Assembly (NCBI RefSeq): GCF_900099825.1
Contig: NZ_LT629693.1
Span: 2,108,001 to 2,172,000 of the forward strand
Source of the DNA: Bradyrhizobium ottawaense
GTDB taxonomy: Bacteria; Pseudomonadota; Alphaproteobacteria; Rhizobiales; Xanthobacteraceae
Direction of reading: 5' to 3'
Length of the DNA stretch: 64,000 nucleotides
Each line of letters begins with the position of its first letter. Position 1 is the first letter of the stretch. A program made the position numbers and the translations under genes. A model generated the notes under the pieces. It saw only the letters and a list, made by a program, of their open reading frames with translations, was not told the DNA's origin and made no database searches. Positions 24,735 to 34,326 of this stretch are shown piece after piece.

Positions 24735-25937
24735 ATGACGCAACGAAGAATTTTGCTCGATCGCCGGGCTTTTCTCGGCGGCGCAGCGGCGCTCGGTGCG
24801 GGCGCGCTGAGCGGCAGGGCTTTTGCGGCGGACGGAGCCTTCAATATCGGCTGGATCCGGCCGACGACGGGGCGGCTCGCCTCTTCCTACGCCCCGCTCT
24901 ATATCGGCGGCCTGATTGCCATCGACGACATCAATGCCTCCGGCGGCGTGATGAGCCGCAAGATCGCGCGGCAAGAAGAGGACGACGAGGCCTCGCCTGC
25001 TCGCGAGCCGGCCGTGATCAAGAAGCTACAGGAATCCGGCGTTCGCTACATTTGCGGCCCGACCGGATCGAGCCAGTCGCTGGCGGCACTGGCCGTCACG
25101 ACGCCAGCGAAGACCATCACCACCATGTACGCCATCGCCTCGGAAGCCGGCGATGGTACGCGTTACCCTTGGCACTATCAGTGTACTTTCAATTCGGATC
25201 TCCAGGCCGAGATGGCCTCGCGCTATCTGGTCGAAACATTGAAGCTGAAGAAGATCGGAATTTTGCAGGAAAACACCGCCTATGGCGAACAGGTGGTCGC
25301 CGCCTGCCAGGCCGTGCTGAAAAAGCTCGGCGTGACGCCGGTCGGCGTCGAGGTGTTTCCGATCACCGCTCCCGACCTGAACGGCTATGTCGGCAATTTG
25401 CGCAAGGCCGGCGCCGACGGCGTGCTGTTCTGGACCGGCTCGACGCCGATCACGGCCAAGGGATTCAATTCCATGCACGCCCAAAAATATTATCCGGCGA
25501 TCGCTGGCCACAGCGCGCTGTTTGCCGACTCGCTGCTCGACCTCGTGCCGGCAGAGGCACTGCAGAACGCGGCTGGAACCTACTACAAGACGCTGACCTG
25601 GACCGACAAGGAGGCGATCGGCGCCCGGCAGCTGGAGTTCGCGAAGAAGGCCAACGCCTTCCCCGAGACCAAGGAGACCGGCGTCAACGTGGCGGCATCT
25701 CCGTTCTACGATTTTCTGCACATGCTGCGCGCGGCGATCGAATCGGAAAAATCCTTCGACCCCGAAAAGGTCAAGCGCGCCATGGACGCGACCAAAAATT
25801 ACAACGGCCTGCTCGGCACGCTGAACTTTACGGCGACAAACCATGCAGCGATCTCGATCGAGGATATGACCATGGCAACGCTGCTGTCCGGGCGCGATCC
25901 CACGGCGATGGCGGTGTTCCGAAAGCGCGCGGTGTAA
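24735..25937 (+). CDS. Branched-chain-type ABC importer binding protein (copy 2)
   Basis: A 400-residue periplasmic binding protein closely related to copy 1. Both share the mature start IGWIRPTTGRLASS, the GPTGSSQSLA ligand loop and an ASPFYDFL/AAPYYDFL block. The signal is DRRAFLGGAAALGAGALSGR, cleaved near AFAADG. The start ATG follows GGAGG. Having two receptors for one LivHMGF set suggests that two related substrates are captured. It lies between carboxyltransferase copy 2 and ligase copy 2 in the same operon. Confidence 0.93.
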   Translation: MTQRRILLDRRAFLGGAAALGAGALSGRAFAADGAFNIGWIRPTTGRLASSYAPLYIGGLIAIDDINASGGVMSRKIARQEEDDEASPAREPAVIKKLQESGVRYICGPTGSSQSLAALAVTTPAKTITTMYAIASEAGDGTRYPWHYQCTFNSDLQAEMASRYLVETLKLKKIGILQENTAYGEQVVAACQAVLKKLGVTPVGVEVFPITAPDLNGYVGNLRKAGADGVLFWTGSTPITAKGFNSMHAQKYYPAIAGHSALFADSLLDLVPAEALQNAAGTYYKTLTWTDKEAIGARQLEFAKKANAFPETKETGVNVAASPFYDFLHMLRAAIESEKSFDPEKVKRAMDATKNYNGLLGTLNFTATNHAAISIEDMTMATLLSGRDPTAMAVFRKRAV

Positions 25938-25964
25938 GCGGCCGAGCGACGAAGGAATACGACG

Positions 25965-27629
25965 ATGGAAAGTGACCTTGCAACGGCAGGCACCGCGTGG
26001 AACGACACGCGGGTATTTTCGCCTGATGTCTGCGTGTTGCGCAACATTCTCGACCGCAACGCGGCCGAAGCGCCCGACAAGGTCTTCGTCCGCTTCGACG
26101 ACGGCAATGAATGGACCTACGCGCAAACCCGCGCGACGGTGCGGCGTACCGCCGCGGCGTTGCAGCGCATGGGCGTAGCCCAGGACGATCACGTGCTCAC
26201 TTGGCTGCCCAACAGCCCGGACGCGCTGCGTATCTGGTTTGCGATCAATTACATCGGCGCCGTCTACGTGCCGATGAACATCGCCTGGCGCGGACAGGTT
26301 CTGGAAAACGCGGTGCGGGTTTCCGCCGCGCGATTTCTGATCTCGCACGCCGATCTAGCCGACCGCATCCTCGACATCGACCGCTGCGCGCTGACCGAGC
26401 TGCTCTTGATCGGACCCCGCGCGAGCGACAAGCGCCTGCCCGGATTTACCCATCACGACGTCGCCGAGCTCGCGCTACAGGCCGAGCCGGCGCCGCCGCC
26501 GCGGCCGATCATGCCCTGGGACAACCAGATGATCATCTACACGTCCGGTACCACCGGGCCGTCCAAGGGCGTGCTCTGCTCGTATATGCATTGCGGGTCC
26601 TGCGCGCTGGCGTTTCCGCCGCTGACCGGCGAGGACCGTAATCTCGTCAACCTTCCGCTGTTCCACATGAGCGGCACCGGCGCGGTCTATCGCATGCTGG
26701 CCAAAGGCGGCTCGATTGCGCTGGTCGAGGCGTTCGAAACCCGCACGTTCTGGGACACGGTACGGCGCACCCAAGCGACCTACCTCACTCTGCTCGGCGC
26801 CATGGTGCCGTTCCTGCTGAAGGAGCCGCCGGGACCGCGCGACCGCGACCACACGCTGCGCAATGTCGCGATCGTGCCACTGGCCGATGGTTTTGAGGAA
26901 TTCGGAGAGCGGTTCGGCGTCGACGTCTACACCGTCTTCAACATGACCGAAACGTCATGGCCGATCCTGTCCGAACGCAATCCAGCGACACTCGGAACCT
27001 GCGGCCGGCCGCGCCCCGGCGTCTCCGCCCGCGTCGTCGACGACAACGACATTGAGGTCGAACCGGGCAAGGTCGGCGAACTCGTATTGCGCACCGACGC
27101 GCCCTGGGCGATGAGCCACGGCTATTACGGCAATCCCGAAGCCACCGCGCGGGCCTGGCGTAACGGGTGGTTCCACACCGGCGACGCGTTTCGCCGCAAC
27201 GAGCAGGGAGAACTCTTCTTCGTCGATCGCATCAAGGATGCGATCCGGCGGCGCGGCGAAAACATCTCGTCGTTCGAGGTCGAGGCGGCGATCAACGGCC
27301 ATCCGGACGTGCGCGAAGTCGCTGTGGTCGGCGTTCCCAGTGAATTTGGCGAGGACGACGTCCTGGCCGTGGTCGCGCCTGTTGAGGGCCGGACGATCGA
27401 CTGCACCGCCTTGCTCGACTGGCTACAGCCGCGGCTCGCGCATTTCATGATCCCGCGCTACATCCGCGTGCTGCCTGAACTGCCGAAGACGCCGACCCAG
27501 AAAGTCCAGAAGCACCTGCTGCGCGCGGACGGAATTGGCGCAGGCACGTGGGACCGCGAAGCGGCGGGGCTACGGATTCGCCGCGAGAAACTCGCCAGTC
27601 TCGGCGCCATCGAAGATGAAGCGCGATGA
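25965..27629 (+). CDS. AMP-forming acyl-CoA ligase (copy 2)
   Basis: A 554-residue adenylate-forming ligase related to copy 1 over its whole length. The phosphate loop is IIYTSGTTGPSKG, the adenine region YTVFNMTETS, the hinge GWFHTGDAFRRNEQGELFFV, followed by DRIKDAIRRRGENISSFEVE, and the C-terminal lysine lies in TPTQKVQKH. It would activate the imported acid to a CoA ester. It starts 27 bases after the binding-protein stop and overlaps the CaiB-type gene by ATGA. Confidence 0.93.
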   Translation: MESDLATAGTAWNDTRVFSPDVCVLRNILDRNAAEAPDKVFVRFDDGNEWTYAQTRATVRRTAAALQRMGVAQDDHVLTWLPNSPDALRIWFAINYIGAVYVPMNIAWRGQVLENAVRVSAARFLISHADLADRILDIDRCALTELLLIGPRASDKRLPGFTHHDVAELALQAEPAPPPRPIMPWDNQMIIYTSGTTGPSKGVLCSYMHCGSCALAFPPLTGEDRNLVNLPLFHMSGTGAVYRMLAKGGSIALVEAFETRTFWDTVRRTQATYLTLLGAMVPFLLKEPPGPRDRDHTLRNVAIVPLADGFEEFGERFGVDVYTVFNMTETSWPILSERNPATLGTCGRPRPGVSARVVDDNDIEVEPGKVGELVLRTDAPWAMSHGYYGNPEATARAWRNGWFHTGDAFRRNEQGELFFVDRIKDAIRRRGENISSFEVEAAINGHPDVREVAVVGVPSEFGEDDVLAVVAPVEGRTIDCTALLDWLQPRLAHFMIPRYIRVLPELPKTPTQKVQKHLLRADGIGAGTWDREAAGLRIRREKLASLGAIEDEAR

Positions 27630-28750
27630 GTGGGCCGCTCGCCGGACTACGCGTGGTTGAGATGGCCGGCATCGGCCCGGGTCCGTTCTGCGCGATGCTG
27701 TTTGCCGACCTCGGCGCGGAAGTGATCCGCATACGCCGGCCGGGCGGCACGATCTTCGACACCGAGCCGCGCTTTGACGTTACCGGGCGCGGTTGCCGTA
27801 TCGTCGAACTCGATTTGCGCGAGACTGACGCGGTCGAGACCGCGCTGGCGCTGGTTGAAAAGGCCGAGGTCCTGACCGAAGGCTATCGCCCCGGCGTGAT
27901 GGAGCGCCTTGGCCTCGGGCCCGACGTCTGCCTGACGCGCAACCCGCGGCTGGTCTACGGCCGCATGACCGGCTGGGGCCAGGACGGGCCGCTGGCCGCA
28001 CGGGCCGGACACGACATCAATTACATCGCATTGACCGGGGCGCTGCACGCGATCGGGCGCCCCGATACGCCGCCGCCGCCACCGCTGAACCTGGTCGGCG
28101 ATTTCGGAGGCGGCGCGATGTTTCTCGCCTTCGGTGTGCTCGCCGCGGTGCTGGAGGCGCGCGCCTCCGGCAAAGGGCAGATCGTGGATGCAGCGATGAC
28201 CGACGGCGTGGCGTTGCTCTCGGCCGGGCGTTTTGCGGGGCGGGCTTCCGGGCGCCAGACGAACGAGCGCGGCAACAATATGCTCGATGGCGGCGCCCCC
28301 TTCTACGATACATACGCCTGCGCCGACGGCAATTTCATCGCACTCGGCGCGATCGAGCCGCAATTCTTCACCCGTTTCCGCGAGATCTGCGGGCTGCACG
28401 ATCCCCTGTTCGATGAGCAAATGAACAAGGAGAAATGGCCGGCGCAGAAGCGGGCGCTCGCCGCGATGTTCCGCACGCGCGGCCGCGACGAATGGGTAAC
28501 GCTGCTTGGCGGTGACGACACCTGCGCGACGCCGGTGCTTGACTGGGACGAAGCCATCGGCGATCCACACAACACCGCGCGCAACACGTTCATCACGATC
28601 GACGGCGTCAAGCAGCCGGCTCCGGCACCACGCTTCAGCCGCACGCCGACGGCAGTCCCGCGATCCGCTCGCGTCTCTGGCGACGACACGCATGAGATCT
28701 TGGGGAAATGGGGCTTAGCGAAGCCCCACATCGATCGGTTACTTGCCTGA
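27626..28750 (+). CDS. CoA-transferase family III (CaiB/BaiF), alpha-methylacyl-CoA racemase-like
   Basis: A 374-residue family III enzyme. The N-terminal signature is GLRVVEMAGIGPGPFCAMLF, followed by ADLGAEVIRIRRPGG. The candidate catalytic Asp lies in GQIVDAAMTDG. The arrangement GHDINYIALTGALHAIGRP and a histidine-containing RAGHD loop are typical of alpha-methylacyl-CoA racemases rather than pure CoA-transferases. A racemase would make stereochemical sense after carboxylation of an acyl-CoA. It is the last gene of the plus-strand operon that begins at 18399. Confidence 0.9.
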   Translation: MSGPLAGLRVVEMAGIGPGPFCAMLFADLGAEVIRIRRPGGTIFDTEPRFDVTGRGCRIVELDLRETDAVETALALVEKAEVLTEGYRPGVMERLGLGPDVCLTRNPRLVYGRMTGWGQDGPLAARAGHDINYIALTGALHAIGRPDTPPPPPLNLVGDFGGGAMFLAFGVLAAVLEARASGKGQIVDAAMTDGVALLSAGRFAGRASGRQTNERGNNMLDGGAPFYDTYACADGNFIALGAIEPQFFTRFREICGLHDPLFDEQMNKEKWPAQKRALAAMFRTRGRDEWVTLLGGDDTCATPVLDWDEAIGDPHNTARNTFITIDGVKQPAPAPRFSRTPTAVPRSARVSGDDTHEILGKWGLAKPHIDRLLA

Positions 28751-28884
28751 AGATGAGAATTGTTGCCTCGCGCCGGCTGAAAATCGTCTTGAGGTTCGTC
28801 AACGGTCTCGGCGTCATACCATTCTCCCCGGTACGACCGATCTGGCCGACCGGTTGGCAGCTTGCGGAACGCTTTAGTACATTC

Positions 28885-29670
28885 TCAGTTGGCGCGATGC
28901 GCAGCCCGCCGACCTAGTCGGAGCATCAACGTATTGGCCGCAATGGCAACCACGACGACGACAAGAACGACGGCTGTCGACAGCGGAACGTTATGCTGCG
29001 CCATGCCGTTGACCAGCAGGAATCCAAGGCCGTGTTGCGAGGAAAACATCTCGCCGATCAGCACACCCAGCATTGTCAGCGAAAAGCTGATTCGCAGGCC
29101 GTTGATGACATCCGGCAGACAAGCCGGCAACAGTACCCAGAGCATGGTGCGCCCGGGCGAAAGCCGCAGCACCTTGGCCGTCCGGATCAATACGGGCGGC
29201 AGGCCGCGCACCGCCCCCAGCGTAAACAGCGTCATCGGCACGAGGCCATGCATTACGCCAAATGCCACCTTGGCCGACATGCCAAGGCCGAAGATTAGCA
29301 GCACGACCGGATAAAGCGTTACCTTGGGAATCGTATAGAAGCCTACCAGCATCGGCTCGGCGACTTCTCCCGTGAAGCGGTGCACCCCGAATATCAGTCC
29401 GAGCGCCAAGCCTATCATCGACGAAAGCGCGAAAGCCAACAGAAACGCATACAGTGTCGCTGCCGCGTGGTCCCAGAACATCGGGGTACGAAACAAATCA
29501 AACAGATAGGCCAGCGTCTGAAGCGGCGGCGAAACGGCAACGCCTTTCGTCCAAATGCTAATCGCCTGCCAAAGCGCCAGTATCGCCAGGGTCAGCAACG
29601 TAGCATCGAATGCGTGGATGCGCCTGCGCGCACTTTTCGACGGTGAGACCTCAAGTGAAAACTCGCTCAT
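28885..29670 (-). CDS. NitT/TauT-type ABC permease (second of pair)
   Basis: A 261-residue inner-membrane permease of the TauC/SsuC family with about six helices. The EAA-type loop is AKVLRLSPGRTMLWVLLPAC, and an alanine-rich last helix follows. The frame reaches 29706, but the ATG at 29670 overlaps the stop of the preceding permease gene (ATGA). This indicates translational coupling and makes a heterodimeric channel likely. Confidence 0.9.
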   Translation of the reverse strand: MSEFSLEVSPSKSARRRIHAFDATLLTLAILALWQAISIWTKGVAVSPPLQTLAYLFDLFRTPMFWDHAAATLYAFLLAFALSSMIGLALGLIFGVHRFTGEVAEPMLVGFYTIPKVTLYPVVLLIFGLGMSAKVAFGVMHGLVPMTLFTLGAVRGLPPVLIRTAKVLRLSPGRTMLWVLLPACLPDVINGLRISFSLTMLGVLIGEMFSSQHGLGFLLVNGMAQHNVPLSTAVVLVVVVVAIAANTLMLRLGRRAAHRAN

Positions 29671-30428
29671 CCTGTTGAACGGCGGCGCGCCAGACGCCCC
29701 TCCCATACATAGAGAATTCCATTGGCGACGATCGCGACCAGCAATACGAACAGCATCAGGCCGTACATCGCGCGGTTGTCGAAGCTCTGGTACGCGTAGG
29801 AAATCGAGTAACCGAGCCCGGTGCCGGAGAGGATGAATTCACCCGCAATGACGCCGATCAGCGCATAGCTCAGCGCCAGCTTGAAACCGCTGAACAGGCG
29901 GGGCAGCGCATCGGGGAGTACGATCCACCACAGGGTTCGTGCCGGGCCAAGCCGCTGGACGCGGGCCAGCTTCAACAGCACGGGTGAAACGCCATCCAGC
30001 CCCGAAAGCGTGGCGATCATCACGGCAGGCGCGGCAGAAAGCACACCCAGCACCACCAGCGGCGCCTTGCCCAGGCCAAGCAGCGCCACTAGCAGCGGAT
30101 AGAAGATGAAGGTCGGCACCGAGTAATACGAGGCCAGCAACGGATCGAAGATATCGCGCAACCGTGACCAGCGGTGAAGCAGGACGCCGCCCAATGTGCC
30201 CAATCCGAGCGCCAGCACGAATGCAAGCGCGATGGTCGAGAACGTCTGCATGATGCTCTCGTCAAGCTCTCCGGAAAAAACATGGTCGATCATCGAGGTG
30301 ACCATGGCACTGGGTGGAATGACGGTCAGCGGATCGATGATACCGGTACGGCAGCAGACTTCGAGCAGCAGAACCAGTCCTGCCAAAACGGCGGTGCGGA
30401 CCAGGAGAGCCGCGCGCCGCCGCGTCAA
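29667..30428 (-). CDS. NitT/TauT-type ABC permease (first of pair), TTG start
   Basis: A 253-residue permease paralogous to its downstream neighbour. The cytoplasmic loop is ARVQRLGPARTLWWIVLPDA. The open frame contains an ATG at 30476, but a TTG at 30428 overlaps the ATPase stop (TTGA) and has GGGGAGGG 6 bases ahead. I take TTG as the start. The hydrophobic N-terminus TRRRAALLVRTAVLAGLVLL then begins directly. Confidence 0.9.
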   Translation of the reverse strand: MTRRRAALLVRTAVLAGLVLLLEVCCRTGIIDPLTVIPPSAMVTSMIDHVFSGELDESIMQTFSTIALAFVLALGLGTLGGVLLHRWSRLRDIFDPLLASYYSVPTFIFYPLLVALLGLGKAPLVVLGVLSAAPAVMIATLSGLDGVSPVLLKLARVQRLGPARTLWWIVLPDALPRLFSGFKLALSYALIGVIAGEFILSGTGLGYSISYAYQSFDNRAMYGLMLFVLLVAIVANGILYVWEGRLARRRSTG

Positions 30429-31231
30429 GCCACCCTCCCCATCGTCTTGAGGGACTCCTCGCGAAGCGAAGACCACAGCCGCGCCGTCAGTGTACCGAAA
30501 CTCGGATGCGAGACGATGCGGCTGTCACGCTCGCGAGGCCAACCGGTCTCCACCATGTCGATGAAGCAGCCCGGCCTGGCGCTCATCACGCCGACGCGAT
30601 CGGACAGCATGGCGGCTTCATCCAGCGCATGGGTAATCAACAGCACCGTGGCGCCGGTCTCGCGCCAGAGCCGCAGCAACTCGTCGCCCATCAAAAGCCG
30701 GGTCTGCTGGTCGAGCGCGCCGAAGGGTTCGTCGAGCAGGATCAGCCTTGGCCGAAGCACCAGCGTGCGCGCAATGCAGACCCGTTGCCGCATGCCGCCG
30801 GAGAGTTGCGCCGGATAATGATCGGCGAATTGCACCAGCCCCATGAAACGGATGGCGTGCTCGACCCGTTCGGCTTTTTCCGTTTCCGGCAGATTCGAGG
30901 TGCGCAAGCCAAACGCAACGTTCTGCCGGACAGTGAGCCAGCGCATGCTCGAATCTTCCTGAAAGACGACGCCGACGCCTTCCGGAACCTGGCCGTGCAG
31001 TTCCTTGCCTTCAAAATGCACGCTGCCGCTGGTCGGACGTACCAGGCCGCAGAGCACATCGAGCAAAGTCGACTTGCCGCAACCCGAAGGCCCGACGACG
31101 GAGAAAAATTCACCGCGGCGGATTTCCAGGTCGATCGGGCCGAGTGCATATACGACCGGGGGCCCTTCATAATTCCGGACCACTCCGCTCAGGGTTACGT
31201 GCGAGGGCTCGCCCCCGTAGGCTCCGCTCAT
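30425..31231 (-). CDS. NitT/TauT-type ABC ATPase
   Basis: A 268-residue ATPase of the SsuB/TauB group. Walker A is GPSGCGKST, the Q-loop GVVFQEDS, the signature LSGGMRQRVCIARTLV and Walker B LILLDEPFGALD, followed by the H-loop LLITHALDEA. It overlaps the binding-protein gene upstream by 4 bases and the TTG-start permease downstream. It would power uptake of a small anion or organic acid. Confidence 0.93.
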   Translation of the reverse strand: MSGAYGGEPSHVTLSGVVRNYEGPPVVYALGPIDLEIRRGEFFSVVGPSGCGKSTLLDVLCGLVRPTSGSVHFEGKELHGQVPEGVGVVFQEDSSMRWLTVRQNVAFGLRTSNLPETEKAERVEHAIRFMGLVQFADHYPAQLSGGMRQRVCIARTLVLRPRLILLDEPFGALDQQTRLLMGDELLRLWRETGATVLLITHALDEAAMLSDRVGVMSARPGCFIDMVETGWPRERDSRIVSHPSFGTLTARLWSSLREESLKTMGRVA

Positions 31232-32223
31232 TTCGAGGCACGCAGATCCGCCGGCAGATAGGACGTATCGACGTATTTCGACCAGTCCACTTCGCCGGTC
31301 ATCTGGCCGGTGATCTGCAGACCTTCGACCATGTGGTTCATGGCCGTATAGTCGAGCCGGCCGTCGCTCCAGTATTTCTCTTTGATCAACGCCTGTAGAT
31401 GGGCCCGGAACAGATTGGCGTTCGGATTATTATAGGCCTTGGCAGTAATGTCGGCGGATTCGTCCGGATGCTCCAGGGCGTAAGCCAGCCCTTCGCGGCG
31501 AGCAGCGATCAGGCCCTTGATGACCTCGGGATGTGTCTTGGCGTACTCTGCCGTCGTAATCATCACCGTCTGCATCATGCGCGAGTCCATCGCATCGCGC
31601 ACCATGAACAGCGGCTTCACCAGTTCCTTGTTTTGCGCGAACACCAGCTCGTCGGAGAAGCCGGCATCGACGGCACCGCTGCTGACGGCGGCGAGGTTGG
31701 CGCCGAGATCGCCGGCCGGCACCAGCTTGACCTGTTGTTGGGTAATGCCGTTGGCCTTCAGAGCCATCAGGATCACCATGTTGCTCACGGAGCCCGGCGC
31801 GGTAAAGGCGATCTTCTTGCCGACGAGATCCTTGATACCGGTGAGACTCGAATCCTTCTTCACCACCCACATCTGGTCGGATACGCTTTGTGCACCGGCG
31901 CCGATGATGATGAGCTTCTGGCCGGAATTGATGGCCTGCACCGCTGCGGCCAGCGAGACTTCACCGAAGGGAATGCCGCCGGCCAACGTATTGCGAACCG
32001 CGGTGCCACCACCCGCTGCGGTCAGGATGCCCGTGACATCGACGCCGTTCTTCTTGAAGAACCCTTTGTCCATGGCGACCGCATAGGGCACGCCATAGAA
32101 TTGTCCGCCCCAATGCGTGACGGTAATGGTCTCAGCCCGCGCGGCCGGCGCTTTCCAGCCCACGGTCGAAGCGACCAGGCCCAGGATCAGGCCGGCTCGC
32201 ACCAGTGATTTTCCCTTTGTCAT
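31228..32223 (-). CDS. NitT/TauT-type ABC binding protein
   Basis: A 331-residue periplasmic binding protein of the NMT1/THI5-like fold. The signal peptide spans about residues 1-30 (LVRAGLILGLVASTVGWKAP, cleavage near ARAET). The mature protein starts TITVTHWGGQFYGVPYAVAM and holds the family segment DKGFFKKNGVDV. Sulfonates, nitrate, pyrimidine precursors and aromatic acids are all known cargo of this fold, so the ligand is open. It is co-directional with the lyase gene 53 bases upstream. Confidence 0.9.
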   Translation of the reverse strand: MTKGKSLVRAGLILGLVASTVGWKAPAARAETITVTHWGGQFYGVPYAVAMDKGFFKKNGVDVTGILTAAGGGTAVRNTLAGGIPFGEVSLAAAVQAINSGQKLIIIGAGAQSVSDQMWVVKKDSSLTGIKDLVGKKIAFTAPGSVSNMVILMALKANGITQQQVKLVPAGDLGANLAAVSSGAVDAGFSDELVFAQNKELVKPLFMVRDAMDSRMMQTVMITTAEYAKTHPEVIKGLIAARREGLAYALEHPDESADITAKAYNNPNANLFRAHLQALIKEKYWSDGRLDYTAMNHMVEGLQITGQMTGEVDWSKYVDTSYLPADLRASK

Positions 32224-32276
32224 GACGTTTCCCTGTTGCGGTTGTTATCTTTCAGATCTTGTCGATCGGGATGCCG

Positions 32277-33161
32277 TTACTTCTTGTGGCTATCCGCCAG
32301 GCCGTACCGCTTTTCGAAGGCATGCACAGCGGGAAAGCCCATCAGCGTGTTCATATCCGTAAACGGCAACATCGGTGCTTCGCTGCCGGTGGCCGATCCG
32401 GTCGTCTTGAGATGGCGATAAACCAATCGCAGCGCGCCCGCCGCCGTCAGGAAGCCAGAGGCCGGATAGAGTCCGATTTTGAATCCCATCGAGGCCAGCT
32501 CGCTCGTCGATAGATAGGGCGTGCGACCGCCCTCGACCATGTTCGCCAGCAAAATTGCTCCCTTGAACGTCTCGGCGACACGGCGCAATTCTTCCAGGCT
32601 TTCCGGACTTTCGATAAACAGTACGTCGGCGCCGGCCTGAAGAAAGCGCTCGGCCCGCCGTAGGGCAGCGTCCATGCCCTCGGCGTAACGCGCGTCGGTC
32701 CGCGCAACGATGAGAAAGTTGCGATCCGGCCGCGCATCCACGGCGACACGGATCTTGGCGACCGCGTCCTCAAGCGGAATCACGCGACGGAATTCGGTGT
32801 GCCCGCATTTCTTCGGGAATTCCTGATCCTCGAGCTGAATACCTGACGCCCCTGCACTGGCATAGCCACGAACGGTGCGATCGACGTTCAGCAATCCACC
32901 GTAGCCAGTGTCGCCATCGGCGATGAACGGCTTGTTGCAGGCGCCGGCGATGACACGGACACGGTCAAGCATCTCGGTGAACGTTGCGGTACCTGCGTCG
33001 GCTACGCCAAGCGCGGACGCCACCACACCATATCCGGTCATGTAAAGCGCGTCGAAACCGATGCTCGTCGCCACTCTCGCCGAAATGCCGTCGAAGACAC
33101 CAGGAAGTGTCAGACACCCCTGCCTGCTCAACAGCGAACGCAACGTCGTTGCTTCAGCCAA
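32277..33161 (-). CDS. Isocitrate lyase/PEP mutase family carboxy-lyase
   Basis: A 294-residue TIM-barrel enzyme of the ICL/PEPM superfamily, which cleaves C-C bonds next to carboxylates (methylisocitrate lyase, oxaloacetate decarboxylase, 2,3-dimethylmalate lyase). The signature KKCGHTEF has the flexible-loop cysteine needed for lyase activity. The metal-binding region is DGDTGYGG, and substrate contacts lie in VARTDARYAEG. I chose a TTG start at 33161, because GGGAGGGG lies 6 bases ahead and the ATG at 33242 would add 27 residues unlike the family. Its place ahead of the ABC genes suggests that the imported acid, or a derivative of it, is cleaved here. Confidence 0.88.
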   Translation of the reverse strand: MAEATTLRSLLSRQGCLTLPGVFDGISARVATSIGFDALYMTGYGVVASALGVADAGTATFTEMLDRVRVIAGACNKPFIADGDTGYGGLLNVDRTVRGYASAGASGIQLEDQEFPKKCGHTEFRRVIPLEDAVAKIRVAVDARPDRNFLIVARTDARYAEGMDAALRRAERFLQAGADVLFIESPESLEELRRVAETFKGAILLANMVEGGRTPYLSTSELASMGFKIGLYPASGFLTAAGALRLVYRHLKTTGSATGSEAPMLPFTDMNTLMGFPAVHAFEKRYGLADSHKK

Positions 33162-33260
33162 ACTATCCCCTCCCTTGACTTTCGAAATCTGCGCACCGGT
33201 GGGTTCCACCCGCACGCATTTGCTTTGTTGTTCAGCAGGCAACGATGCGCCGCGCTTAGC

Positions 33261-33407
33261 CTATTCCGGCCGCAAGCCCGTTTCCCGGATTAACTTGGTA
33301 TACAATAGCGTGTCCTGCTCGATCAGGCTCCTGAATTCGTCGCGCGTGGTGACCGTCGGATCGCAACCCGAATTCGAGATAAGTGCGGCTACCTTTGGGT
33401 AATGCAA
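33261..33407 (-). pseudogene. Tail of a Bug/TctC-type tripartite tricarboxylate receptor
   Basis: Only the last 48 codons of a Bug-family periplasmic receptor remain (PKVAALISNSGCDPTVTTRD, ending LIRETGLRPE). The proline-x-valine, Gly-x-Asp-Pro and terminal Gly-x-x-Pro-Glu pattern is characteristic of TctC proteins. Nothing receptor-like is found further upstream in any frame, so this is a deletion remnant, not a gene. No TctA or TctB piece is present. Confidence 0.6.
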
Positions 33408-33713
33408 TCGTAGGCGCCGGGCGCCACAACCATATCCTGCCGCGGCATCTCGCGTAGTCGACCTGAAGCCGTCATGAGCTACTCCGCAGTTCACCAGGTA
33501 AGATCTCGCGAAACGCAATCTGGACCAATGAGGCACAACCGTTTTCGTCCCCATGCTAGTTATCGGAGAAGCCCTTGGCAAACAGGGATGCCCGACTAAA
33601 CGTCGGGGTTCACCCGGCGTGAACCGGATTCCGCACCCTCATTTCGGCGGAACCACCGGCGGATGGGCGCCTCGTTCCGGCCTTGCGCAGCTGGGAAACC
33701 GCCGGACAGCAAA

Positions 33714-34007
33714 TTAGTCTTCCGTCCACCGCGGATACCGACTGGGCATGTCGCTGCAGACCTTGCCGGGAAAAGCCGGCGGGCGATCTTCGAGAAACGA
33801 CGCGATGCCTTCGCGGACGCCGGCATGACTGCCGCGTTCTCTCGATATCGCACCGTCGATCGCAGGCCAAACGGATCGGGCGCCAGCGAAGCGCCACAGC
33901 ATTTGCCGCGTGAGCGCGACCGAGACGGCGGATGTCTCCGAGGTCAGCTCGCGTGCGATCTCTCTGGCGCGGGCGAGAATATCCGCAGGCTCTGTCAGCT
34001 CACCCGG
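33714..34007 (-). pseudogene. C-terminal fragment of an enoyl-CoA hydratase
   Basis: An open frame without a start encodes the last ~97 residues of a crotonase. It includes ADILARAREIARELTSETSA, VSVALTRQMLWR, VREGIASFLEDRPPAFPGKV and CSDMPSRYPRWTED. These match the helical tail common in enoyl-CoA hydratases, so the catalytic N-terminal two-thirds is missing. The break at about 34000 coincides with the beginning of the recombinase-like fragment on the other strand. Confidence 0.65.
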
Positions 34008-34123
34008 CAGCGGTCCAGCATTATCCGCGCGTGGTGGAGAACCTGGCCGAAGCCATCAAGGCCCGCGCGCCGGACGGGGAAATGGCGCGGGCCATCCGAG
34101 AGCTGGTCGAAAGCGTCAACTAA
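33990..34123 (+). pseudogene. Possible tail of a large serine recombinase
   Basis: The frame reads HPAAVQHYPRVVENLAEAIK, then ARAPDGEMARAIRELVESVN and a stop. This His-Pro-x-x-x-x-x-Tyr-x-x-x-Val pattern followed by a Leu-rich helix resembles the C-terminal linker of serine recombinases of integrative elements. No catalytic domain is nearby. The identification rests on pattern memory only, so it is tentative. Confidence 0.4.
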
Positions 34124-34326
34124 AGCACACTGGTGCATGCATCAAAGCGTCGCTCGACCGATTTGACTTGGAAGAGTAAGCCGGATGAGTATTGGTGCGT
34201 GTCATGTCGTAGGTTTCCAGGCGCCCGAGCACACTCCCGGATGAGATTATGCTCGGCGTAAAACGCGAGCGCCTTGGCGGCGTCCCCTTTTGCAAAAGCT
34301 CGGGCGGCGCTGCGATTCATTCGAGC

